From positions 1 to 64,000 of the forward strand of contig CAVPDS010000029.1 of NCBI GenBank assembly GCA_963702695.1: a stretch of DNA of 64,000 nucleotides. Reading direction: 5' to 3'. How positions within the stretch are numbered: the stretch's first letter is position 1; each line of letters starts with the position of its first letter. A program made the position numbers and the translations under genes. The notes beneath the pieces are model-generated. The model made no database searches and was not told the origin of the DNA. It worked only from the letters and a program-made list of their open reading frames with translations. Shown piece after piece: positions 31,528 to 40,209 of the stretch. Source of the stretch: VAZQ01 sp963702695. GTDB taxonomy: Bacteria; Pseudomonadota; Alphaproteobacteria; Rhizobiales; Xanthobacteraceae.

Positions 31528-32490
31528 TTAGGGTGGGGCTACCAACGTTCCAAGCACCTCTCGCATGACGCGCCCTGCCGATACAAGACCGACGAAGCGA
31601 TGGCCGCGAACGAGAGCAATATGGTCGGCACTTCCAGACAAAAACCGCAGGATCACCTCGGGGTCCCTCTTGCGGTCTTCAATCTTGTCGGTGTGAAGAT
31701 CGTCTCCAAGAAGGTGCTGCAGATCGAGAGCTTTGACCCACGGTTCAGGTTGCATTGGGGGTTCAAGGTGCATGGTTTCGTGAATAAGCAACGCCATGAG
31801 AGAGGAACGACCCCTGAAATCATACGCTTCGCCTTGCACGACGGGCACCAGGGCAAGATTGAAAGGCCGCAATTCATCCTTCGCAAAGGCGGCAAGCTGG
31901 TAATATTTCGCCACCGCATTGCTGAACGCCGTTTTGTAGTTCTGGTCTTGCATGATCGAGTTCGCGACGGCCAACGCGTCAGCGAATCCGAGGAAAGCGG
32001 CGGCCGATGCATTTTGCGTCGCCAGGAAAACAATGATCCGAGGGTAGCCGAATTCCAATGCCGGGGCTGTGAGAGCAAACAGTCGCGTTTTGTACCAAGC
32101 ATCGCCATCCTTCAGGTCGACAACAACCACCGCACTTTTGGACGCCTGTTGAGCCACTTCAAGCACAGCTTGCGTTCCGCTATCGGTGACCGGCTGGTTT
32201 TTTTCGACGAGATTTTCGGCCAATTGAACGCCTGGGATGGTTAGTGTTTTTCCAAAATCAATCTTGATTCCCTTAATATCCAGCACTGACCGAGTTTGCT
32301 GCAGGAACGAGAGTACTCGAAACAAGATCGGTATCGCCGCGACGGCTAGGATCACGATAATTGCAAACTTCCAGTCTTTTCCATCCGGGTAGTGTGCGAG
32401 CCAGCTCAAGGCCGAAAACATACCCGTCGCCAGTACAAGCAGCACGATCGTGATCAGAACATCACGAAGATCGGGATACAGCTTGTCCAT
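31528..32490 (-). CDS. Membrane protein with C-terminal CBS-like motif
   Basis: This is a 320-residue protein I do not recognise. Two membrane segments lie near the N-terminus (VLITIVLLVLATGMFSALSWL and FAIIVILAVAAIPILFRVLSFL). A cytoplasmic region of about 190 residues follows with no known motif. The last 45 residues (ILRFLSGSADHIALVRGHRFVGLVSAGRVMREVL) read like half of a CBS domain, which in pairs bind adenine nucleotides. Its base composition looks less GC-rich than its neighbours, suggesting acquisition. The ATG at 32490 was chosen because MDKLYPDLRDV begins the protein-like part; an in-frame start at 32547 exists. The gene stands alone. Confidence 0.6.
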   Translation of the reverse strand: MDKLYPDLRDVLITIVLLVLATGMFSALSWLAHYPDGKDWKFAIIVILAVAAIPILFRVLSFLQQTRSVLDIKGIKIDFGKTLTIPGVQLAENLVEKNQPVTDSGTQAVLEVAQQASKSAVVVVDLKDGDAWYKTRLFALTAPALEFGYPRIIVFLATQNASAAAFLGFADALAVANSIMQDQNYKTAFSNAVAKYYQLAAFAKDELRPFNLALVPVVQGEAYDFRGRSSLMALLIHETMHLEPPMQPEPWVKALDLQHLLGDDLHTDKIEDRKRDPEVILRFLSGSADHIALVRGHRFVGLVSAGRVMREVLGTLVAPP

Positions 32491-32592
32491 GTTCGAACTC
32501 CGGTGGAAGATGGTGACATTTACTATCGGGACGCGATGATCGAACATGGATTAATTTGATACAGAGCGCCAGAACATCAATAGGAGGGTAGG

Positions 32593-33789
32593 ATGGACCG
32601 CTGGTCCGAGCGACTCATCAGCCCGATCTCCACCGCCGAGCTTGAACGCCGCTGGACTGCGGTGCGCGCCGCGATGGCGGAGCGCGGGATCGACGTGTTG
32701 GCGATGCAGAACTCGAACGAGTTCTCCGGCGGCTACGTGAAATGGTTCACCGACCTGCCTTCCGGCAACGGCACGCTGACCACCGTGGTCTTCCCCAAGG
32801 ATGACCTGATGACCGTGGTTGCGCCGGGACCGTTCGGCGTCGACCAGAAACCGCCGCCGGACGATTCGGTGCGGCGCGGGGTGGGGCGCTTCCTTGCATC
32901 GCCGAATTTCATGGGGGCGTCGTTCACCACCGCCTATGACGCCGCCAATACCGAGATGGCGCTGGAGCGATATTCGGGCGCCACCATCGGGCTGGTCGCG
33001 ACCGGCTCGATGAGCCATGCGCTGGTCGATCATCTCAAGCGCGGCAAGCTCGGCAATGCGAAATTCGTCGACGCCACCGATCTCGTCGACGCGATCATGG
33101 TGATCAAGAGCGACGAGGAGATCGCCGCGATCCGAGCTACGGCGCACCTGCAGGACCGCGCGATGCGGGCGGCGTTCGACGCCATCAAGCCTGGCATGCG
33201 CGACATCGAGGTGACGGCGGTTGCGGAGAACTACAGCCGCATCGCGGGCGCCGAGTACGGCTTGCTGATGGGAGCGTCGTCGCCGGTCGGCGAGCCCGTG
33301 ATGATCCAGCCGCGCCATCTGCAGAACCGCACCATGCGCGAGGGTGATCAGTTCGTGCTGTTGGTCGAGACTACCGGCCCTGGCGGATTTTTCTGTGAGC
33401 TCGGCCGCACCTGCGTGCTCGGCAAGGCGTCGCAGAGCATGCAGGACGAGTTCGCGTTCGCGTTCGAGGCGCAGAAATTCACAGTGAGCCTGCTTGAGGC
33501 CGGCGCGTCCTGTGCCGAGGTGTGGAACGCCTACAACGATTTCATGCGCAAGAATGGACGCCCGGAGGAGAAGCGCCTCTATTGCCACGGCCAGGGCTAT
33601 CATCTGGTCGAGCGGCCGCTGGTGCGCTTCGACGAGCCGATGCGGGTCCAAGCAGGGATGAACCTCGCGGTGCATCCGATGTATCACTCCCAGGACACCT
33701 ACACCTGGATCTGCGACAATTTCCTGATCGGTGAAAGCGGCGCCGAACGCCTGCATGCGTTTCCGCAGGAGATCGTGGAGCTGGGGTGA
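32593..33789 (+). CDS. M24 peptidase-fold protein, creatinase-like
   Basis: This 398-residue pita-bread-fold protein resembles Xaa-Pro dipeptidases and creatinase. The N-terminal creatinase domain covers about residues 10-150. The C-terminal M24 domain contains VLLVETTGPGGFFCELGRTCVLG and YCHGQGYHLVERPLVRF. Where metal-dependent members have Asp, this protein has Glu (VETT, CELGRT), and the following Glu ligands are not obvious. That pattern is closer to metal-free creatinase-type amidinohydrolases than to aminopeptidases. The ATG at 32593 follows GGAGGGTAGG. The natural substrate is unknown. Confidence 0.8.
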   Translation: MDRWSERLISPISTAELERRWTAVRAAMAERGIDVLAMQNSNEFSGGYVKWFTDLPSGNGTLTTVVFPKDDLMTVVAPGPFGVDQKPPPDDSVRRGVGRFLASPNFMGASFTTAYDAANTEMALERYSGATIGLVATGSMSHALVDHLKRGKLGNAKFVDATDLVDAIMVIKSDEEIAAIRATAHLQDRAMRAAFDAIKPGMRDIEVTAVAENYSRIAGAEYGLLMGASSPVGEPVMIQPRHLQNRTMREGDQFVLLVETTGPGGFFCELGRTCVLGKASQSMQDEFAFAFEAQKFTVSLLEAGASCAEVWNAYNDFMRKNGRPEEKRLYCHGQGYHLVERPLVRFDEPMRVQAGMNLAVHPMYHSQDTYTWICDNFLIGESGAERLHAFPQEIVELG

Positions 33790-33918
33790 ACGGCGCCCGA
33801 TGACTCCAAAAGTGCTGCAGGCCGCTTTCTAAAGTCGATATAAACTGGTATCCTCGCGGCCTCATTGCTGCATCAGAATCCGCGCAAAGCTGGATCAGTG
33901 GAAACGGGGAGGAACATC

Positions 33919-34953
33919 ATGAACAAGCTATTCTTGACCGCATCTGCCTTGGCGCTCGGCGTGACAGGAGTTGTCGCGACCGCGCAGGCTGCCGACGCGC
34001 CGCCGCCACCCTGGGCTTGGGGTTACACCGAACCGCCGCCCAGCACACCGCCTGCCCCGGTCGCCAACGCGCCGGCTCCGACGCCGCCTGACAACACCAC
34101 GCCGCTCTCGGTTCCGGGATCAAAGTTGACGTTCACGCGCGCCCAGGTCGCCAACCAGGCTGGCCCGGCCGACTGGTTTCCGGAAGATCACCCGACGATG
34201 CCGGACATCGTGGCGCATGGCCGTGCTTCGGCGCAGCCGCCGATTGCTGCTTGCAGCCTTTGCCATTATCCCAACGGCAAGGGCCGTCCGGAGAACGCCA
34301 ACGTCACCGGGCTGACCTACGAATACATCGTGCAGCAGCTCACGGACTTCCGGAACGGCAACCGGAAAACCTCGGACTCGCGGAAGACCAATACCGCGCG
34401 GATGGCCGGATTTGCCAAGGTGATGACTGACGACGAAATCAAAGCCGCCGCCACCTACTTCTCGGCGATCCCGGCCACGCCTTGGATCAAGGTTGTGGAG
34501 AGCGATACCGCGCCGAAGACCAAGTCAAACGCTGGGATGTTCCTGGCGCTCGAGGGCGCCGCGGCCGGCACCGAGCCGCTCGGCCAACGCATTATCGAAA
34601 CGCCCGTGAGCGCGCATGATACGGAGTATCTCCGCAACCCGCATTCGAGCTTCATAGCTTATGTGCCGCCGGGCAGCCTCAAGAAAGGCGAGGCCCTGGT
34701 AACGAACGGAACCACGGCGGGGGGCGGCAAGGTCACCGCTTGCACCGTGTGCCACGGGCCCGATCTGCGTGGGCTCGGTCCGGTTCCGCGGCTTGCAGGA
34801 CGCTCGCCGAGCTATCTCGCGCGGCAGCTCTATGACATGCAACACGGCAATCGGAAGGGAGCATGGTCTCCACTCATGGTGCCGGTGGTTGTCAACCTCA
34901 ACAACGATGATCTGCTGAACGCGTCCGCCTATCTGGCCTCACTGCAGCCGTAG
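33919..34953 (+). CDS. Dihaem cytochrome c
   Basis: This is a 344-residue periplasmic electron carrier. A signal peptide (NKLFLTASALALGVTGVVATAQA) is followed by a Pro-rich linker of about 45 residues. Two cytochrome c domains then carry CSLCH and CTVCH as haem-attachment sites. Each is followed by similar YIVQQLTDFRNGNRK and YLARQLYDMQHGNRK segments, so the domains arose by duplication. The closest general type is the c4-like cytochrome partner of dehydrogenases. The ATG at 33919 follows GGGGAGGAACATC. A strong hairpin closes the unit. The redox partner is not evident among its neighbours. Confidence 0.85.
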   Translation: MNKLFLTASALALGVTGVVATAQAADAPPPPWAWGYTEPPPSTPPAPVANAPAPTPPDNTTPLSVPGSKLTFTRAQVANQAGPADWFPEDHPTMPDIVAHGRASAQPPIAACSLCHYPNGKGRPENANVTGLTYEYIVQQLTDFRNGNRKTSDSRKTNTARMAGFAKVMTDDEIKAAATYFSAIPATPWIKVVESDTAPKTKSNAGMFLALEGAAAGTEPLGQRIIETPVSAHDTEYLRNPHSSFIAYVPPGSLKKGEALVTNGTTAGGGKVTACTVCHGPDLRGLGPVPRLAGRSPSYLARQLYDMQHGNRKGAWSPLMVPVVVNLNNDDLLNASAYLASLQP

Positions 34954-34971
34954 GCGCGATCATCGAAGCGC

Positions 34972-35001
34972 GGCAGGCCGGCGGCTGCTCGCCGGCCTGC
35001 C
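34972..35001 (+). terminator. Strong hairpin after cytochrome c gene
   Basis: GGCAGGCCGGCG (34972-34983) and CGCCGGCCTGCC (34990-35001) form a perfect 12-bp stem with a 6-nt loop. The T tract is poor, so its role as a terminator is likely but not certain. Confidence 0.5.
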
Positions 35002-35101
35002 CGTTGGATGGAAATAATCGTATTTGACCGCCGACGTTCGTGTCGGCATGGACGTGCCGTCCGCTCAGTCGAGAAATAATGGGCTCGAGCGAATCCCGGC
35101 G

Positions 35102-36073
35102 TCACTCGATCTTAATATTCCCGGCCTTCGCGACGTCCGACCACTGGACCAGTTCCTTGGCGATGATGTGCGAAAATTCCTCGGCGGTATTGCCGACCGG
35201 TACGACCTCGGTCGCCAGCATCTTCTGGCGGATGTCGGGCATGCGCACGATCGCCATCACTTCGTCCTGCAGCTTCTCGACGATCGGCGTCGGCGTTCCT
35301 GTTGGCGCGACGAAGCCGGTCCAGAATTCCACCTCCATGTCCTTGATCCCGGCCTCGGCCATTGTCGGCACATTCGGGTAGGACGGCAGGCGCTCCTTGG
35401 TCGTCACCGCGAGGGCGCGCACGCGACCGTCCTGTAGTGCGCCGGCCGCGGGGCCGGTGTCGGAGAGTGACATCAGGATATCGCCGCGGATCAGCGCGAG
35501 CATCGCCTCGGTGTTGGCGCGATAGGCGATGTACTGGAATTTCGAACCGGTGCGCATTTCGAACATCTTCTCGACCACCTGGAAGATCGGGCCCGATGCG
35601 CCGGTGTTGGCTTTGTCCGGATGCGCCTTCGAATAGGCCACGAGATCGGCGACGCTGTGGATCGGGGCTGCCGCATTTACGGTCAGGATCAGCGGGAACG
35701 ATGCGATGATGGAGATCGGCACGAAATCGCGCTGCGTGTCGTAAGGCAGGTTGGGGACCACCGCGGGATTGACGGTGAGCATGCCGATCGAGCCCATGAG
35801 CAGCGTGTGCCCATCCGGTGGCGCCTTCGCGACATAGCCGGCGGCGAGCACCGAGTTCGCGCCGGGCTTGTTCTCGATGATGACCGGCTGGCCGAGCCGC
35901 TCCGACATTTTCTGCCCGACCATGCGCGCGAGCACGTCGTTGCCGCCGCCGGCGGCGTTGCCGACGATGATGTGGATCGGCTTACCCGGGAAATTCTTTG
36001 CGTCCTGAGCGCTGGCCGGGCTCCCCAGTGCGGCGCAGGCTGCCGCCAGCAGAACGGCTCGTGGGAGATTCAT
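35102..36073 (-). CDS. Tripartite tricarboxylate transporter receptor (Bug family)
   Basis: This is a 323-residue periplasmic solute-binding protein. The signal peptide is MNLPRAVLLAAACAALGSPASAQ. The first binding strand, GKPIHIIVGNAAGGGNDVLARMVGQKM, is typical of Bug proteins, and VIIENKPGANSVLAAGYVAKAPPDGHTLLMGS is their hallmark. Ligands in this family are carboxylates, but the actual one cannot be read from sequence. No TctA or TctB membrane genes are adjacent, so it is an orphan receptor. The ATG at 36073 was chosen because it begins the signal peptide. Confidence 0.9.
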   Translation of the reverse strand: MNLPRAVLLAAACAALGSPASAQDAKNFPGKPIHIIVGNAAGGGNDVLARMVGQKMSERLGQPVIIENKPGANSVLAAGYVAKAPPDGHTLLMGSIGMLTVNPAVVPNLPYDTQRDFVPISIIASFPLILTVNAAAPIHSVADLVAYSKAHPDKANTGASGPIFQVVEKMFEMRTGSKFQYIAYRANTEAMLALIRGDILMSLSDTGPAAGALQDGRVRALAVTTKERLPSYPNVPTMAEAGIKDMEVEFWTGFVAPTGTPTPIVEKLQDEVMAIVRMPDIRQKMLATEVVPVGNTAEEFSHIIAKELVQWSDVAKAGNIKIE

Positions 36074-36279
36074 GATCGGTTGCTCCCTTGGGAACGGGTG
36101 CGGGAAGCTGATGCCTCTCATCCGGCCTCGTCAAGTTCGGTTCCCTGGCTGCGTCGCCATTGCGCATGCCATGCCGGCTGTTCGTGGATGCCCGGTGGCT
36201 GGTCGAATGCCTCTCCGTCATCTACAAGACCTCCCGGGCCCCACGAGGCCGCCAAGAAAAAGCCAGCCGCCGACCGTCG

Positions 36280-37764
36280 ATGGACGCGAAAGTCGAACCC
36301 ACCGCGGCGAGGCCGCCGCTCACGCATCGGGAGACGCGCCTCATCACCCTCGGCGTTCTGCTGCCGCTGTTCATGGGGTCGCTGGACAACACGATCCTCG
36401 CGAGCGCGCTGCCGACGGTCGGGCGCGCGCTCGGCGACGTGCATAGCCTGCCGTGGCTGATCACCGGCTATCTGTTGGCGGCGACCGCCTGCATGCCGCT
36501 CTATGGCAAGCTGGCGGACATCCATGGCCGCTGGTTCATGCTGCGTATCGCGATCGTGATCTACATGGTCGCATCGCTGATCTGCGCCTTTGCGCCCTCG
36601 CTGCTGGTCCTCATCCTTGGGCGCGTACTGCAGGGGATGGGCGGCTCCGGGCTGTCTTCGATCAGCGTCATCGTGCTCGGCGACATCTCCGCGCCGAAAG
36701 ACCGCGGCCGGTACTATGCCTATTTCTCCATAACCTACACGACCGCCGGCGCGCTGGGACCGGCGGTCGGCGGCTTCCTGGCTGATCACGTGCATTGGTC
36801 GGCGATCTTCTGGCTGAACATACCGCTCGGCCTCACCGCGCTCGTCGTAACGTCAGCGGCTTTGCGAAGGCTGCCGCGGCATGAGCGTCCGCACCGGCTC
36901 GATGTCATCGGCGCGATGCTGATCGTGAGCGCGAGCGTGTCGTTCATGCTGGCGCTCAATCTCGCAGGCGTCCGCTATGCCTGGACGTCTGCGCCCATTT
37001 TTGGCTTGTTCGGCTGTGCGGTCGCGTTCGGCGCACTGTTCGTGCGGCGCGTCGCCACCGCGCCTGAGCCGCTGATTCCGCTCTCGATCCTGGTCGATCC
37101 GGTGGTGCGCGCCGCGGTCATTGCGAATGCATGCGGCTGGGGCGCCATCATCGGTCTCAACATCTTCCTGCCGATGTATCTGCAGATTGTCATCGGGTTG
37201 TCGCCGACCACTGCGGGGCTGAGCCTCATGGTGCTGATGATGAGCCTCAATACCGCCGCCGGTATCGGCGGGCAGGTGCTTGGCCGGGTGAAGCGCTACA
37301 AGATCCTGCCGCTTGCGACGCAAGTGGTTGCGCTGGTTTCGGTCGCGATTCTTGCGCTGCGGTCGGATAGTCTGACCGCGCTGTCGTTCCAAATCCTGCT
37401 GTTCCTCATCGGAGCGGGATTTGGACCGACCCCCTCGCTCACGGCGGTCGCCATGCAGAATACTGTCGAGCGCCACCAACTCGGCATCGCGGTCGGCACC
37501 ATGAATTTTTGCCGCAATTTGTTCGGCACCATGATGGTGGCGATGCTCGGTGCGCTGGTCCTGCCGGGGGCCGCACAGCTTGATCCGAATGCCGTGGGGC
37601 GTGGACGCATCGGCGGCGCGTTGCCGCCTGACGCGGCGGCGGCCGCCGCGGCGTTCAGCCGGGTATTCTTTGCCGTACTGGTGTCGATGGCGATATCTTT
37701 CGTGGCGCTGGCGCTGCTCGAGGAGCGGCCGCTGCGCAGCGATCGCCCGCAAGCGGGCAAGTAA
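36280..37764 (+). CDS. MFS drug/solute exporter (DHA2-like, 14 TM)
   Basis: This is a 494-residue proton-driven exporter of the major facilitator superfamily. The first segment contains LPLFMGSLDNTILASALPTVGRALG, a DHA2-type motif D1, and the next loop has GKLADIHGRWFMLR, the family motif A. Hydrophobic segments are consistent with about 14 helices. The methyltransferase gene starts 29 bp after its stop, so the two are probably one operon. The ATG at 36280 was chosen because the preceding in-frame stretch is not membrane-like. The substrate is unknown. Confidence 0.85.
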   Translation: MDAKVEPTAARPPLTHRETRLITLGVLLPLFMGSLDNTILASALPTVGRALGDVHSLPWLITGYLLAATACMPLYGKLADIHGRWFMLRIAIVIYMVASLICAFAPSLLVLILGRVLQGMGGSGLSSISVIVLGDISAPKDRGRYYAYFSITYTTAGALGPAVGGFLADHVHWSAIFWLNIPLGLTALVVTSAALRRLPRHERPHRLDVIGAMLIVSASVSFMLALNLAGVRYAWTSAPIFGLFGCAVAFGALFVRRVATAPEPLIPLSILVDPVVRAAVIANACGWGAIIGLNIFLPMYLQIVIGLSPTTAGLSLMVLMMSLNTAAGIGGQVLGRVKRYKILPLATQVVALVSVAILALRSDSLTALSFQILLFLIGAGFGPTPSLTAVAMQNTVERHQLGIAVGTMNFCRNLFGTMMVAMLGALVLPGAAQLDPNAVGRGRIGGALPPDAAAAAAAFSRVFFAVLVSMAISFVALALLEERPLRSDRPQAGK

Positions 37765-37793
37765 CTTCACGCATCGCAAGGAGTGCGAGGACG

Positions 37794-39308
37794 ATGTCGG
37801 ATCCCACGACCGCACCGGTGGCCGGCCCATTGAGGATTGGCAAACTTGAGGATTTCGCGCGCGTCCGTTCGTTCTTCACGAGCGCGGACTTTGACGAGGC
37901 TTCGGCTTGCTCTGTCCTTGGCATCAAGGACATGAGCGAATTGTACAAAGTCGATTGGACCCAGATCGAGATGGATCGAATTCCCGGGCCGCTGCGGTGG
38001 TCGCTCGGGGTATTTTTGCAGGGGGGTACCGTCTCGGAGGCGGATTCGCGTCTCGTTTGCGGCGACGACACCTTTGCGGCGTTCCAGGCGCTGGGCCTGA
38101 TCCAGGCGGTCCCGCACGACCCCGCGACGATCATCAGCACGGTCTGGCTCTGCCCGGTGCATGGATTTCTTACCGCGTCGGACCGCACCGGCTACCTCGA
38201 TGGTCAGCTTCCCTCCGCGCCGCAGGACGTGGTCTTTCCCGCCGTCTACCCCGGCACCATACAATTCCTGCGCCTGCTGCCCGATGCACGCGGCGGCGAA
38301 GCGCTGGATCTCTGCGGCGGCAGCGGAATCGGCGCGCTCGTGCTCGCGCGGACGGCGCGGCTCGCGCTCACGACCGATATCACCGAGCGTTCCACCTTCT
38401 TCGCGGCGTTCAACGCGAAGCTCAACGGCGCGAACATCGAGAGCCTTTGCGGGAACCTCTATGAGCCGGTGAAGGACCGGCAATTCGATCTGATCACGGC
38501 GCATCCGCCGTTCGTGCCGGCGGCGGGCCGCACCATGATCTTCCGTGATGCCGGTGAGACCGGCGAGGACATCATCCGCGGCACTATTGAAGGGTTGCCG
38601 GCGCACCTGCGCGTCGGCGGGACTTGCATGATCCGGTGCGCGGCGCGCGACACTGATGTGCCGTTCGAGCAGCGCGTGCGCGGATGGCTGGGGTCATCAG
38701 CCGAAGAGTTCGACATCGTGTTCGGCATGGAAAAGACCTCGACGCCGGAAGAAGTCGTCGATTCCGTGCGCGAGCGGCTGCTGCAAGCCGGCCCGAACGA
38801 GCCGCAGCTCCTCTTGGACCGGCTGCGCGCACTGGGAACGCAGCAATATGTGCACGGGGTGCTGCTCATCCGCCGATCAGCCGAGCCGGTCCGGGATCAG
38901 CCGCTGCGCATCCGCATGCTTGCGCCGGCGACGCCAGCGGATTTCGACCGGTTGCTGGACTGGCGACGCTTTTCCCGCACCGCCCAATTCCGCGATTGGA
39001 TCGCCAAGGCGAAGCCGTGCCCTGCGCCGGACGCGCAATTGAGCGTGCGCTATACCGTGGGCGGCAACGAATGGGTTCCGGCCCACTACATTTTCCTGAT
39101 CGAGGCCGCGTTCCAAGGGCAATTGCACCTCGACATGTCGGTCGCCCCGGCGCTGCTGCGGCTCAACGGACAGCGCACGATCCGGGAAGTATTTGAATCA
39201 GCCCGTGCCGACGGCATCTTCCCCAGCGGATCAACGCTGGATGTTTTCATCGATCTGATGCGCCTGATGATCGAGCGTGGCTACCTTGCGCTCGAGTTTC
39301 CCCGATGA
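37794..39308 (+). CDS. SAM-dependent methyltransferase with long flanking domains
   Basis: This is a 504-residue protein. Motif I, ALDLCGGSGIGALVLA, is at about residues 170-185, and LTTDITERS follows as the acidic motif II. Residues 231-241 (FDLITAHPPFVP) match the NPPY/F position used by methylases of amide or amine nitrogen, with His in place of Asn. About 160 residues precede and 200 follow the core. The C-terminal segment (SVAPALLRLNGQRTIREVFESARADG) resembles winged-helix tails of some methyltransferases. The substrate is unknown. The upstream MFS gene may export the methylated product, which is inference. Confidence 0.75.
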   Translation: MSDPTTAPVAGPLRIGKLEDFARVRSFFTSADFDEASACSVLGIKDMSELYKVDWTQIEMDRIPGPLRWSLGVFLQGGTVSEADSRLVCGDDTFAAFQALGLIQAVPHDPATIISTVWLCPVHGFLTASDRTGYLDGQLPSAPQDVVFPAVYPGTIQFLRLLPDARGGEALDLCGGSGIGALVLARTARLALTTDITERSTFFAAFNAKLNGANIESLCGNLYEPVKDRQFDLITAHPPFVPAAGRTMIFRDAGETGEDIIRGTIEGLPAHLRVGGTCMIRCAARDTDVPFEQRVRGWLGSSAEEFDIVFGMEKTSTPEEVVDSVRERLLQAGPNEPQLLLDRLRALGTQQYVHGVLLIRRSAEPVRDQPLRIRMLAPATPADFDRLLDWRRFSRTAQFRDWIAKAKPCPAPDAQLSVRYTVGGNEWVPAHYIFLIEAAFQGQLHLDMSVAPALLRLNGQRTIREVFESARADGIFPSGSTLDVFIDLMRLMIERGYLALEFPR

Positions 39309-39322
39309 GATCGCGCGGGCTT

Positions 39323-40099
39323 TCACCCGCGCAGCGCGACCATCTGTCCGCCATCGACGACGAGCGTTGTGCCGGTGATGAAGCGTCCCGCGTCCGAGAC
39401 GAGCAGCAGCAAGGCCCCGTCAAGATCGCCGGCCTGGCCGAAGCGGCCGATCGGAATGTCGCGGACGAGCGCTGAGCCTTTCTCGGTCGCAAGATAATCG
39501 CGATTGAGATCGGTGACGATCCAGCCGGGCGCGATTGCATTCACGCGGATGCCCTTGAATGCAAGCTCGAGCGCCAGCGCCTTGGTGAGCTGGATCACTC
39601 CCGCCTTGGCGGTGGTATAGGCCACGACGCCCTTGGCGACGCCGAAGCCGAGCACCGAGGAGATGTTGACGATCGCGCCGCTCTTGCCGGCGGCGAGCAT
39701 GCGGCGTGCCGCCTCCTGCGACCAGAAGAACACCGCATCGAGATCGGTGCCGACCACACGGCGCCATTCCTCCTGCGGCAGTTCGACCGCGCGGCCGCTG
39801 TGCGCGACGCCGGCATTGTTTACGACGATGTCGATCACACCCAGTGCCTGTTCAGCGGTATCGAAGGTGCGCAACATGGCGTCGCGGTGGAGCACGTCGG
39901 CGGCGATGGCAACGGTGCGAGCGCCGGTCTTTCCGATCCGCTCGGCCACCGCGGCCAACCTGTCGTCGCGCCGCGCGACCAGCGCCACCGCGGCGCCCGC
40001 CTCCGCCAGCACTTCGGCAAATCGTTCGCCTAGTCCCCTCGATGCGCCGGTGACAAGCGCGACGCGGCCCGTCAGGTCGAAAAGCCGCGCGATCGGCAT
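39323..40099 (-). CDS. Short-chain dehydrogenase/reductase
   Basis: This is a 258-residue classical SDR. The cofactor motif is VTGASRGLGERFAEVLAEAG, the structural NNAGV follows, the catalytic Ser is in VNISSVLGFG, and YTTAK supplies Tyr and Lys. The C-terminus GAGRFITGTTLVVDGG-like end (DAGRFITGTTLVVDGGQMVALRG) is usual for 3-oxoacyl-ACP reductase or gluconate-5-dehydrogenase types. The specific substrate cannot be told. It is divergent from the solute receptor at 40210. The ATG at 40099 begins the conserved sequence. Confidence 0.9.
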   Translation of the reverse strand: MPIARLFDLTGRVALVTGASRGLGERFAEVLAEAGAAVALVARRDDRLAAVAERIGKTGARTVAIAADVLHRDAMLRTFDTAEQALGVIDIVVNNAGVAHSGRAVELPQEEWRRVVGTDLDAVFFWSQEAARRMLAAGKSGAIVNISSVLGFGVAKGVVAYTTAKAGVIQLTKALALELAFKGIRVNAIAPGWIVTDLNRDYLATEKGSALVRDIPIGRFGQAGDLDGALLLLVSDAGRFITGTTLVVDGGQMVALRG

Positions 40100-40209
40100 A
40101 CGTTGGTCCTCGTCGAGGGATGGTCCTGCATCATTAAGTCGGACGCGCTTGCAAGCGCGCGCTCCAATCGTTGACCTTAGCACGCACGGCCCGCAAGATG
40201 CTGGAGACC

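Noticed and set aside
32551..33756. A 401-residue minus-strand frame opposite the M24 gene
   Set aside because: It is antisense, His- and Arg-rich, and has no domain pattern; the plus-strand gene has a good ribosome site.
36853..37830. A 325-residue minus-strand frame opposite the MFS gene
   Set aside because: It is highly charged and low in complexity, the mirror of hydrophobic codons on the other strand.
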